This document shows positions 16,242-22,872 of a DNA stretch of 32,746 bases, piece by piece; position 1 is the first letter of the stretch; each line of letters begins with the position of its first letter. This stretch comes from Gammaproteobacteria bacterium (GTDB lineage Bacteria > Pseudomonadota > Gammaproteobacteria > Steroidobacterales > UBA11654). The DNA is taken from assembly GCA_002717445.1 (NCBI GenBank), contig PBDY01000027.1, positions 1 through 32,746 on the forward strand. The letters run 5' to 3'. A program made the position numbers and the translations under genes. The notes beneath the pieces are model-generated. The model worked only from the letters and a program-made list of their open reading frames with translations. It was not told the origin of the DNA and searched no databases.

Positions 16242-17055
16242 AAATAGAAATTATAATTTTCAAGACCTATCTGGTCAAACATTTAAAGATACAGACGATT
16301 TTGATAAGTGTACATTTGTTGGTGCGAACTTATCAGGTTGTACATTCGAGAACAACTATATGAGGGGTTGTGATTTCTCTAATGCAAATATGGATAACAT
16401 AAAGATGCATAATGTAAATATGAGGGAAAGTAGTTTTTATCGTGCTACTATGAGAAACGGTACTATGACAGAATGTAATATTAATAGATGCAATTTTACA
16501 GATGCTGATGGTAGAAATATGAACTTTACTGATTCCGATTTACGAATGTGTAACTTCCGTAATGCTATGTTCCCCCATACAGATTTTACAAATTGCTGGT
16601 TGAAAGGAATTGGAATGAGAGGAACTAAACTTGAAAGGTCAAATCTACACGAGTTTCTAAGAGATTATACATTTGAATACAAATTTCTTCCACCAGACAC
16701 AATTTGCCATGCGTGGAAATTAGCGAACGACCAAGGTAAAGGTATATACCACCCTAAAATAAAATACTATGAGGGTTTGGTTGCAAATGCAGAACAACAA
16801 GATAATGGGTTTAAAAAACTCAATCCAGAAGGTAAGGGTGAAAATACAAACTCAGGTATTGCGATTGCCCCTATTGATTGGGTTTTAAGAGAATGGAATA
16901 TGTTGGGGTGCAATCCTAATTGGAAACTATTCAGGGTTTCGTTTAAAGCAGGTGATTTGATTAAGTCCGAAGGTAATGCAAAATTCAATGTTAAAGAAAT
17001 GGTTGTAGAGAAAGAATACGACTTAAAACAATTTTATGACCAGATGAAGGATTAG
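16228..17055 (+). CDS. Pentapeptide-repeat protein with C-terminal domain
   Basis: Residues about 15-140 are a run of pentapeptide repeats of the form [C/A][N/D][F/M]xx (for example CTFVGANLSG, CDFSNANMDN, MNFTDSDLRM), which fold as a right-handed beta-helix. The C-terminal half (from ICHAWKLANDQGKGIYHPK to WKLFRVSFKAGDL) looks like the extra domain that follows pentapeptide repeats in some phage proteins. ATG at 16228 follows AAGGCGGAG; an in-frame start at 16192 would lie inside tctA. Some pentapeptide proteins mimic DNA and bind gyrase, but the role here is unknown. Confidence 0.85.
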   Translation: MQYDRNRNYNFQDLSGQTFKDTDDFDKCTFVGANLSGCTFENNYMRGCDFSNANMDNIKMHNVNMRESSFYRATMRNGTMTECNINRCNFTDADGRNMNFTDSDLRMCNFRNAMFPHTDFTNCWLKGIGMRGTKLERSNLHEFLRDYTFEYKFLPPDTICHAWKLANDQGKGIYHPKIKYYEGLVANAEQQDNGFKKLNPEGKGENTNSGIAIAPIDWVLREWNMLGCNPNWKLFRVSFKAGDLIKSEGNAKFNVKEMVVEKEYDLKQFYDQMKD

Positions 17056-17056
17056 A

Positions 17057-17593
17057 GTGACCATACTTAGAGATACAAGAAAATATGATATTGAACGTAT
17101 CAAGTCCGAATGGAAGGATATTGAACGTAAGTTAAAAGAACGAGGGGAAGTATTTTGGAATGATACTCAGTTAATGGTACAGAATAATGGTGAGGGTGAA
17201 CATTATCAAAATGGTTGTGGAGGCATATGGGACGGTAAAAAAGAGATGGACGAGAAGAAATTCATACACACAAACTCCCTATTCAAAGATACTATATTTG
17301 AAGAAATATTAAATGAATGGAATGGGTATCGTGCAAGGATACTTTGGTTAGCACCAAAATCTCTTTATAGTTTACACCACGACCCAACTGAACGGGTTCA
17401 TTTAGTAATAGAAACTAATGAATCGTCATTCTTTGTGTTCCCCAGAGAGAAACCACCCGTAGTTGAAATGTTGCCAGATAACGGTCATCTTTATCTGTGC
17501 GATACTAAAAGACCTCATACTTATATCAATGCACATTCGTTTCAACGCAGATTGCATATGGTATTTTGTATAAAAGAAAAGGATGCAAGATGA
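17057..17593 (+). CDS. Aspartyl/asparaginyl hydroxylase-like 2-oxoglutarate oxygenase
   Basis: The motif SLYSLHHDPTERVHLVIET has the first His and Asp of the iron site (H107, D109), with H154 in RPHTYINA and a basic RR pair at 164-165 as the 2-oxoglutarate ligand. This spacing fits the aspartyl/asparaginyl beta-hydroxylase branch, which hydroxylates peptide residues or free amino acids. Full 178-residue domain. The start is GTG at 17057, one base after the previous stop. The stop overlaps the start of a 44-residue reading frame. It is the third oxygenase of this fold in the window. Confidence 0.75.
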   Translation: MTILRDTRKYDIERIKSEWKDIERKLKERGEVFWNDTQLMVQNNGEGEHYQNGCGGIWDGKKEMDEKKFIHTNSLFKDTIFEEILNEWNGYRARILWLAPKSLYSLHHDPTERVHLVIETNESSFFVFPREKPPVVEMLPDNGHLYLCDTKRPHTYINAHSFQRRLHMVFCIKEKDAR

Positions 17594-17724
17594 GTAAAAC
17601 AATGATACCGTATGTTATACGGAAAAGAGATGCTAATAAAAATGTGTTGTCTAAAAAGATTATGAGTCATGGTACTTTCAGATGTAAAAGACACCCAAAT
17701 AGTAAAAGATGCAAATCGCAATAA
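17590..17724 (+). CDS. Possible small basic protein (44 aa)
   Basis: ATG at 17590 overlaps the oxygenase stop as ATGA, and the frame runs to TAA at 17722-17724, inside the start of the dehydrogenase gene. It fills a gap that would otherwise hold no gene. The product (starting MSKTMIPYVIRKRD) is very rich in Lys and Arg and has two Cys near the end (FRCKRHPNSKRC), as in small nucleic-acid-binding proteins. It could equally be a non-coding spacer; support is only position, coupling style and composition. Confidence 0.4.
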   Translation: MSKTMIPYVIRKRDANKNVLSKKIMSHGTFRCKRHPNSKRCKSQ

Positions 17725-18209
17725 CAGGTCATACCTCTGGAATAGGTAAGGCATTATACGACAATTTAAAAGTTGATAATGAGGTAATTGGATTTGCTCG
17801 TACGACTGACCGTGATATAAATTATCCTAGTAGGATTTTAAAAGAGTGTAAAGACTGTGATATATTCATTAATAATGCATATGACGGTTGGGCACAAATT
17901 GATTTATTATATGCATTAGTATATCATAAATTTAAAGGAAAGATTATAAGTATAGGTTCTATCTCTGCCGACAATATAAAACATAATATATTCCCTTATG
18001 CGATTCACAAAGGTACATTAGATGATGCAAATGCCCAATTATATCATATGGGAATGAAGGTTACTTGTATTAGGCCTGGTTATATTGACACACCAAGGGT
18101 TAATCATAGAACTGATATAAGAAAATTAGATGTTAAATATGTAGTAGAAGCGGTCAATTGGGTAATATCTCGTCCACATAGAGTAAAAGACATAACTTTA
18201 TCTGTATAA
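17709..18209 (+). CDS. Short-chain dehydrogenase/reductase
   Basis: The nucleotide-binding turn GHTSGIG (residues 7-13), the NNA strand (55-57), the catalytic Ser near 84-86 and YAIHK (97-101) are the SDR active-site set, followed by RPGYIDTPR. At 166 residues it is much shorter than classical SDRs (about 250), with helices between the conserved blocks trimmed, as seen in other phage-encoded SDRs. It would reduce a ketone or oxidise an alcohol with NAD(P)H. It is the last gene of the long co-directional run; its stop codon lies inside a late promoter. Confidence 0.85.
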   Translation: MQIAITGHTSGIGKALYDNLKVDNEVIGFARTTDRDINYPSRILKECKDCDIFINNAYDGWAQIDLLYALVYHKFKGKIISIGSISADNIKHNIFPYAIHKGTLDDANAQLYHMGMKVTCIRPGYIDTPRVNHRTDIRKLDVKYVVEAVNWVISRPHRVKDITLSV

Positions 18210-18212
18210 ATA
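18205..18212 (+). promoter_or_regulatory. T4-type late promoter
   Basis: TATAAATA overlaps the stop codon of the SDR gene and ends 23 bases before the next ATG, with TAGGAG as ribosome binding site between them. This is the first late promoter at a plus-strand gene junction in the window and marks the change from the enzyme block to late genes. Confidence 0.75.
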
Positions 18213-18235
18213 GATATGTATAATAGGAGTTTAAT

Positions 18236-18769
18236 ATGGCAAAAGTATTTGTAACAGGGGATTCTTGGTCAGCAGTATATCTTTTATATTTGTTGAAGGG
18301 GGTTCAAGATGTTGAGGGTAACCATTGTGGTAATCCTAACAACACTCGTGCCTTCGTTGTTGGTGATGAATTAACTGAATGGGACGATACATATTCAATA
18401 GAACATACTATTACGTCGGCAGCTGAGTTAAAAACTTATGTTGATGCAAATGATAGAACCTATTATCTAGATTCAATCAGAAATGCCTCTGATGAACAAT
18501 ATGGTGCAATATATGACTGGCATGCCGATATAAAAGCGGAGTATCCAACTGCAACAATACTTGTTGGAATAAATGGAAATCGTGGACGATATCAAGAATG
18601 GGTTGATTATTGTTCCGATAATGATATTACTGTACATAGGGTGCTATCTAATACAGTAGTAGATGTTGAAGATGATGGCACAATAAATGAAGCAGATGAC
18701 CAAGATGATGCAAGTCTATATAAAGGACATTCGGTGTCTTGGAAAGTTTTATATTTTTTCGTACTTTAA
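18236..18769 (+). CDS. Hypothetical late protein (177 aa)
   Basis: A good ribosome binding site (TAGGAG) and a late promoter precede the ATG. The protein is soluble, acidic and alpha/beta. It opens with KVFVTGDSWSAVYLL, which recalls the GDS block of GDSL hydrolases, and has a second strand ATILVGINGNRG. No catalytic Asp-x-x-His is seen at the C-terminus, which ends in an unusual hydrophobic SWKVLYFFVL. Late expression suggests a virion or lysis role. I do not recognise the family. Confidence 0.6.
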   Translation: MAKVFVTGDSWSAVYLLYLLKGVQDVEGNHCGNPNNTRAFVVGDELTEWDDTYSIEHTITSAAELKTYVDANDRTYYLDSIRNASDEQYGAIYDWHADIKAEYPTATILVGINGNRGRYQEWVDYCSDNDITVHRVLSNTVVDVEDDGTINEADDQDDASLYKGHSVSWKVLYFFVL

Positions 18770-18778
18770 GGAGTTGAA

Positions 18779-18961
18779 ATGAATAAGAAGTATATGTTTA
18801 TAGTTGTTGGCGCAACAGCACTACTAGTTGGTGGTTGTGCAGAACAAATTCTTGCTGTACCTGGTGCAGTCGTAAATACTGTAGGTGATGTTACATCATC
18901 ATTATGGGATTTGATGACTGGTTGGTTGCCTGGTGGTAGTGAAGAAGTAGTAAGTGAGTAA
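18779..18961 (+). CDS. Small lipoprotein (60 aa)
   Basis: TAAGGAG lies eight bases before the ATG. The first 19 residues are a lipoprotein signal (MNKKYMFIVVGATALLVGGC) with C20 as the lipidated cysteine of the lipobox. The mature 41 residues are small, Gly/Val-rich and end in acidic residues. An outer-membrane lipoprotein of this size could be the outer spanin component or an entry-exclusion factor, but no inner-membrane spanin is obvious next to it. The stop overlaps the next gene. Confidence 0.65.
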   Translation: MNKKYMFIVVGATALLVGGCAEQILAVPGAVVNTVGDVTSSLWDLMTGWLPGGSEEVVSE

Positions 18962-19226
18962 TACAACTCCACCCAATCCCACATTCTGTATAGGACAAGA
19001 ACCCACTTCGGACGATTTACCCGAGGGCGTTAATCATCTATACTTTACTACAATGAGGGCCAGACAAGCTATATCTGCACAGAAAACGCAGAAGGACTCT
19101 GATGTAATTAGATATGATAAACAAACAGGTCATATCCATTACCTTGGGGATAAGAAACTTGAAGCACGAGTTGAAAGACTCGAAAAATTAGTTGATGAAT
19201 TAACCAATGGAAAAGATAATACCTAA
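18954..19226 (+). CDS. Small tail-fibre-like protein (90 aa)
   Basis: The start is GTG at 18954, overlapping the lipoprotein stop. The segment SDDLPEGVNHLYFTTMRARQ matches a short motif (Leu-Pro-Glu-Gly then LYFT then Arg-Ala-Arg) that recurs in phage tail-fibre and baseplate-wedge proteins. The C-terminus (KKLEARVERLEKLVDEL) is a probable trimeric coiled coil. This looks like a small virion-surface or fibre-attachment piece. The end overlaps the adenylating enzyme gene by 20 bases. Confidence 0.6.
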   Translation: MSNTTPPNPTFCIGQEPTSDDLPEGVNHLYFTTMRARQAISAQKTQKDSDVIRYDKQTGHIHYLGDKKLEARVERLEKLVDELTNGKDNT

Positions 19227-20520
19227 CACCATATTTGGTGAAATGCGTGAGAGTGATGATTTATTTCTTACCGACAATTCAGTCGAATATACCTACACAC
19301 AAGTAAAAGAACGAGTTAAAGCATATACCTTTTCAATGCAAAGACAAGGTATATTGAAGTGTCATCGCTTGGCACTTTCTGGGCCTAATACAGTAGAAAC
19401 GTGGTGTTTCTTCTTGGCGGCTATCAGATATTGTTCAGTCGTATGTTTCCCGCCAGGCTTACCCAAAGAGATGTTTGAAAGAAGGGGTAGGGATGTTCTT
19501 AATGTAAACTATCACGTCAAAATTAAAGATGACGGAACGTTCCTTTATGAATTTTTCCATAACCAACCTACTAGAAAAACTCCGGGTGAATATCATTTTT
19601 GGTGGTCGTCTGGTACATCTTCTGGTACCCCTATGAATGATTTCGCTATATTAGACAGATTTAATTATGACAAAATGGAGTTGTCTATTGTAGGTCTAAA
19701 AAAAGTATTAGGTGATACTCCTTGTAAATCTATCAATATGAATACACCTCAAAATGCATCTACTTCAGAGATTATTATAACTTCATATATATTGGGTGGT
19801 TCAGTACATTGTACTAGTTTCGAAAAGATAGACGAAACATTACATAAGTATAAACCCAAATTCTTTTATTCCTCGCCCAATTGTTTTAAAAAGTTAATGA
19901 AATATATGACCAAACCATATTCATTAGAAAAGGTTGTCTATTATGGCGCACCGTTAGAACCAAAAACCAGAAAAGAACTTAAAACAAAATTTGATAACCC
20001 AGAGGTGTGGTGTTGTTTTGGCATTACTGAATGTGGTTGGATTTCTGTAGGTACAGAAGGTCTTGGTGAACCCATACACACAGAACAGGGTAGACCATAT
20101 ATTAGAGAGGACGGTAGATACTGTTGGGAATATCCTGACGGTAGTATCTTTGAATCAGAAGATTATATCCACGAAGAAAATGGAATATGGTATTATGATT
20201 ATAGAGCAGATAGTATACAGCAAACTTCTAATGGATATAAGGTTTATGTAGAAGATGTCGAACACTACTATGTAAAGAGATTCAATTTAACTGATGCCTA
20301 TATCAATGTTGTTGATGATGTTGCCTCATTATATTATGTTGGTATTATGCCAGAACATCATAAGAATATAGTAAGAGAAGAAATAACCCACAATAAATTG
20401 AAATCTGCAATCCCTACTAAATACTATCAGATGGATAATATAGAATTCGAAACGGTCAAGGTTGTCCGTTCTAAACTACCAGAAATGTATGATAAATTTC
20501 AATTGGAACAACAGAAGTGA
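19207..20520 (+). CDS. Full-length ANL-superfamily acyl/aminoacyl adenylating enzyme
   Basis: Motif A3 is HFWWSSGTSSGTP (residues 130-142), A5 is CCFGITECGW (269-278), the hinge Asp is in YYDYRADS (329-336) and SNGYKVYVEDVEHYY corresponds to A8. The C-terminal RSKLPEMYDK could carry the catalytic lysine of A10. At 437 residues it is near the size of compact acyl-CoA ligases. It should activate a carboxylate as an AMP ester and pass it to a thiol or amine, but no carrier protein is seen nearby. It is downstream of a late promoter, unlike its truncated relative at 8958-9671. Confidence 0.8.
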   Translation: MEKIIPNTIFGEMRESDDLFLTDNSVEYTYTQVKERVKAYTFSMQRQGILKCHRLALSGPNTVETWCFFLAAIRYCSVVCFPPGLPKEMFERRGRDVLNVNYHVKIKDDGTFLYEFFHNQPTRKTPGEYHFWWSSGTSSGTPMNDFAILDRFNYDKMELSIVGLKKVLGDTPCKSINMNTPQNASTSEIIITSYILGGSVHCTSFEKIDETLHKYKPKFFYSSPNCFKKLMKYMTKPYSLEKVVYYGAPLEPKTRKELKTKFDNPEVWCCFGITECGWISVGTEGLGEPIHTEQGRPYIREDGRYCWEYPDGSIFESEDYIHEENGIWYYDYRADSIQQTSNGYKVYVEDVEHYYVKRFNLTDAYINVVDDVASLYYVGIMPEHHKNIVREEITHNKLKSAIPTKYYQMDNIEFETVKVVRSKLPEMYDKFQLEQQK

Positions 20521-20983
20521 AGTAAATAAATTCAAAGAAGTAGAGAATAACTACGTTCAAATGATAAATGACTTGAACCCCAGCCTGGTGGTAGATGTTG
20601 GTTGTGGTCGTAATAGGTTTAAAGGTAGAATTAACAACCTGATTGGATTCGATATATCCGACACCTCTAAAGGTGATTTCATAGATGATTTACTAAATGT
20701 TACATATGATAATGTTGATGCAGTACTATGTGAGGGTGTTCTACACTTCGATAAAATAGAAAAAAGATTTAAACATATATTAGAATGGGTTCGCCCAGGC
20801 GGGCTTATTGTGATGAGAGTAAACATAGATTCCGGATTTTGGTCTATGAAGAAAATCAAAACATTTGAAAAGCAATATTGTCTGGAAAATCCACCACTAT
20901 ATAAGAATATAAACTATATGATTTCCCCCGCTATTAATGGTGAGGGAAGGAGAGTACAATGGATTTGGAAAACCCAACAATAA
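20489..20983 (+). CDS. Class I SAM-dependent methyltransferase
   Basis: Motif I is LVVDVGCGRNRF, followed by LIGFDISD for the SAM-ribose acid, DAVLCEGVLHF for motif IV, and WVRPGGLIVMRV for the strand 5 region, the standard class I order in a compact 164-residue domain. I chose ATG at 20489, which overlaps the adenylating enzyme by 32 bases; TTG at 20462 is an upstream alternative. The substrate is unknown. Its end overlaps the next oxygenase gene by 25 bases, so methylation and oxidation may act on the same target. Confidence 0.8.
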   Translation: MINFNWNNRSEVNKFKEVENNYVQMINDLNPSLVVDVGCGRNRFKGRINNLIGFDISDTSKGDFIDDLLNVTYDNVDAVLCEGVLHFDKIEKRFKHILEWVRPGGLIVMRVNIDSGFWSMKKIKTFEKQYCLENPPLYKNINYMISPAINGEGRRVQWIWKTQQ

Positions 20984-21639
20984 TAAAGAACGTATTAACC
21001 AAAGACGAAATCAGACAATTACTTGATTGGTGGCATATCGAACAACTTAAGGGTTCATTCGCAGAAGCTTCTATTGCTTGGTCATATATAACATGGCCGA
21101 TAAGACAGGAACACGAAGCATATCATATAATATGCAATGCAATTACCAAACATATTGTAGGACACGATAATTGGGAATGGATAGGTTCTCGTATTAACAA
21201 ACAAGAAAAGCCTGGCGTAAAGATACATAAGGACGACGCCCACGCAGAAGACAACCCACAGAACGAAAGATATACCATTATAATGAATTTAAGTAGTAAT
21301 TATAGAGGTTCTACTGTTGTTTTCAATCAAACACACTATGGAAACTATCATTTCGATTATTGGCATTACCTATCTAATAAACAACAAGGGAAAGGCGAGA
21401 AAGGTGAGGAAGTTAATGACCTTGAAGATGGTTTTGTCATATCAGAAAAAGATTATAACAAGCATTTACGACATATTCCAAAGAAAAAACTGGAAGGATT
21501 GAGTATAAAGAAGGTCGTAGACTGGCGTTCGCCTGGTGATGCTAGTTATTTTAGAAGTAATAACCTACATTCCCCCGGATATTCAGAGGAAGGAAATTGG
21601 AAAATAGCCGCTGCCACACTCATCAAAATTTATAAATAA
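20959..21639 (+). CDS. 2-oxoglutarate/Fe(II) oxygenase-like protein
   Basis: The iron site is H90 and D92 in GVKIHKDDAH and H204 in NNLHSPGYSE, with K215 in place of the usual Arg for 2-oxoglutarate. The strand YTIIMNLSSNYRGSTVVFNQ and the DWRSPGDASYF turn fit the double-stranded beta-helix. Residues 126-175 form a charged insertion. At 226 residues it is the largest of the four oxygenase-like proteins. It closes region B: a late promoter overlaps its last codons. Confidence 0.7.
   Translation: MDLENPTIIKNVLTKDEIRQLLDWWHIEQLKGSFAEASIAWSYITWPIRQEHEAYHIICNAITKHIVGHDNWEWIGSRINKQEKPGVKIHKDDAHAEDNPQNERYTIIMNLSSNYRGSTVVFNQTHYGNYHFDYWHYLSNKQQGKGEKGEEVNDLEDGFVISEKDYNKHLRHIPKKKLEGLSIKKVVDWRSPGDASYFRSNNLHSPGYSEEGNWKIAAATLIKIYK
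21631..21638 (+). promoter_or_regulatory. T4-type late promoter
   Basis: TATAAATA overlaps the end of the oxygenase gene and ends 30 bases before the ATG of the lipoprotein gene at 21669. It probably drives the cluster of exported proteins that follows. Confidence 0.75.
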
Positions 21640-21668
21640 TGGTATAAAGACCAATATTATAGGTTTAT

Positions 21669-22088
21669 ATGATTGAGAAAATTTTAGCAGGTGCGTTAAT
21701 GGTTTCCATATCTGGGTGTTCTATCTTTGATATCAAATCCTTGACCCCAAGAAACCTGATTAAAACAGGTTCTACGACAGCAGTAACATATATGATTGCA
21801 GGCCCAATACCTGCTTTCGCTAATCTCGCAACTTCGGTTGCAGTAGATGAAGTGTTACCTGAACCAGAACCAGAGATTAATGACATAGAAGCGGGGAATA
21901 AAGAACAAATGATTGCATACATAACACAAAACATAACAACCACTATATTATACGTTATTATAGGGTTTCTTGCATTTACTACGGTCATAGGGCCGTGGGC
22001 TGCAGACAGACGCCGTAAAAGAAAGATGAAATATGACGCCATGAAAGCTGAACTTACTGCAAGGAGACTCAACGATGGGACGCAATAA
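21669..22088 (+). CDS. Lipoprotein with an additional membrane segment
   Basis: The N-terminus is a lipoprotein signal with lipobox ISGC (C17), and there is a second hydrophobic helix near residues 93-112 (LYVIIGFLAFTTVIGPWA) followed by a very basic tail (RRRKRKMK). A Pro/Glu-rich linker (LPEPEPEI) lies between. A lipid anchor plus a transmembrane helix with a basic end is an unusual layout; it could bridge membranes in lysis or in assembly of the exported proteins encoded next. The family is not recognised. It ends 14 bases inside the next gene. Confidence 0.65.
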   Translation: MIEKILAGALMVSISGCSIFDIKSLTPRNLIKTGSTTAVTYMIAGPIPAFANLATSVAVDEVLPEPEPEINDIEAGNKEQMIAYITQNITTTILYVIIGFLAFTTVIGPWAADRRRKRKMKYDAMKAELTARRLNDGTQ

Positions 22089-22872
22089 AAGAAACCTTAA
22101 CTGGAAATTAATAATATTTGTGATAGGTGTAATGGTAGTTTTAGTAGTACCACATACTCCAGTAATGGCTGCTGATAATACGACTACTAGTACAGTAACA
22201 TCTACTAGTACAAATACATCAACTGCTACATCAACAAGTACTAATACTTCAACAGGTACTAATACCTCAACATCTACTGTTGACCATAAAAACCAACCAC
22301 CACCATCAGCAAAAGCACCAAGTATATCTGTTGTTAATTCAGATGTGTGTACTTCTGGAGTGAGTGGTGGTATTCAAACAGGTGTTATCGGTATCTCTGC
22401 TGGTGCAACGATAAATGATAAGAACTGTGAACGAATTAAACTTGCTAGGGAATTAAGAAACGGTGGTATGAAAGTGGCCTCGGTGGCTATCCTGTGTCAA
22501 GACCCTAGGGTGTTCCAAGCCATGATTATGTCGGGAACACCGTGCCCTGCAAAAGGAATGATTGGCAAGGAAGCCGCTAAATTTTGGAATACATATCCCG
22601 AACTTAGACCCGACTATGAAGAATATTTAAGACAGAAGAAAGTATTGTTTGATGCAGGGTATATTGATGAAGACGGTAATCTTATACCGAAAGAGAAAGA
22701 AGTAGAAGTTATAGAGGTAGAAAATGAATATACCGAAGAAGAAGTTAAAGAAGCAGAGGAGTTTCTTGAAGAAGAAGCAATCACACATACCATTGAGTTC
22801 GAAATTCCTGTCGTGGAATCTCATTATAGCAATGGCAGTCGCCTCCCCGCTTCAGGCGGCCTCGACCTCTAA
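22075..22872 (+). CDS. Secreted Thr/Ser-rich marine-phage protein
   Basis: AAGGAG stands seven bases before the ATG. A signal peptide (hydrophobic LIIFVIGVMVVLVV, cut near A32) is followed by a Thr/Ser/Asn low-complexity linker (about residues 35-68). A conserved core then carries NCERIKLARELRNGGMKVA, ILCQDPRVFQAM and SGTPCPAKG, a block I recognise as recurring in hypothetical proteins of marine T4-like phages. Four cysteines in the core may form disulfides. The Glu-rich C-terminus from about residue 200 is read in another frame as the start of the next gene. Probably periplasmic or surface exposed; function unknown. Confidence 0.75.
   Translation: MGRNKRNLNWKLIIFVIGVMVVLVVPHTPVMAADNTTTSTVTSTSTNTSTATSTSTNTSTGTNTSTSTVDHKNQPPPSAKAPSISVVNSDVCTSGVSGGIQTGVIGISAGATINDKNCERIKLARELRNGGMKVASVAILCQDPRVFQAMIMSGTPCPAKGMIGKEAAKFWNTYPELRPDYEEYLRQKKVLFDAGYIDEDGNLIPKEKEVEVIEVENEYTEEEVKEAEEFLEEEAITHTIEFEIPVVESHYSNGSRLPASGGLDL
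22180..22280 (+). repeat. Thr/Ser-coding low-complexity tract
   Basis: Degenerate repeats of act-agt-aca-aat-act units encode the Thr-Ser-Thr-Asn linker of the secreted protein at 22075-22872. The units vary at third positions, so this is not a recent perfect expansion. Confidence 0.7.

Noticed and set aside
18236-18769. GDSL hydrolase call from the VTGDSW motif
   Set aside because: Only the first block resembles GDSL enzymes; the C-terminal Asp-x-x-His is missing.
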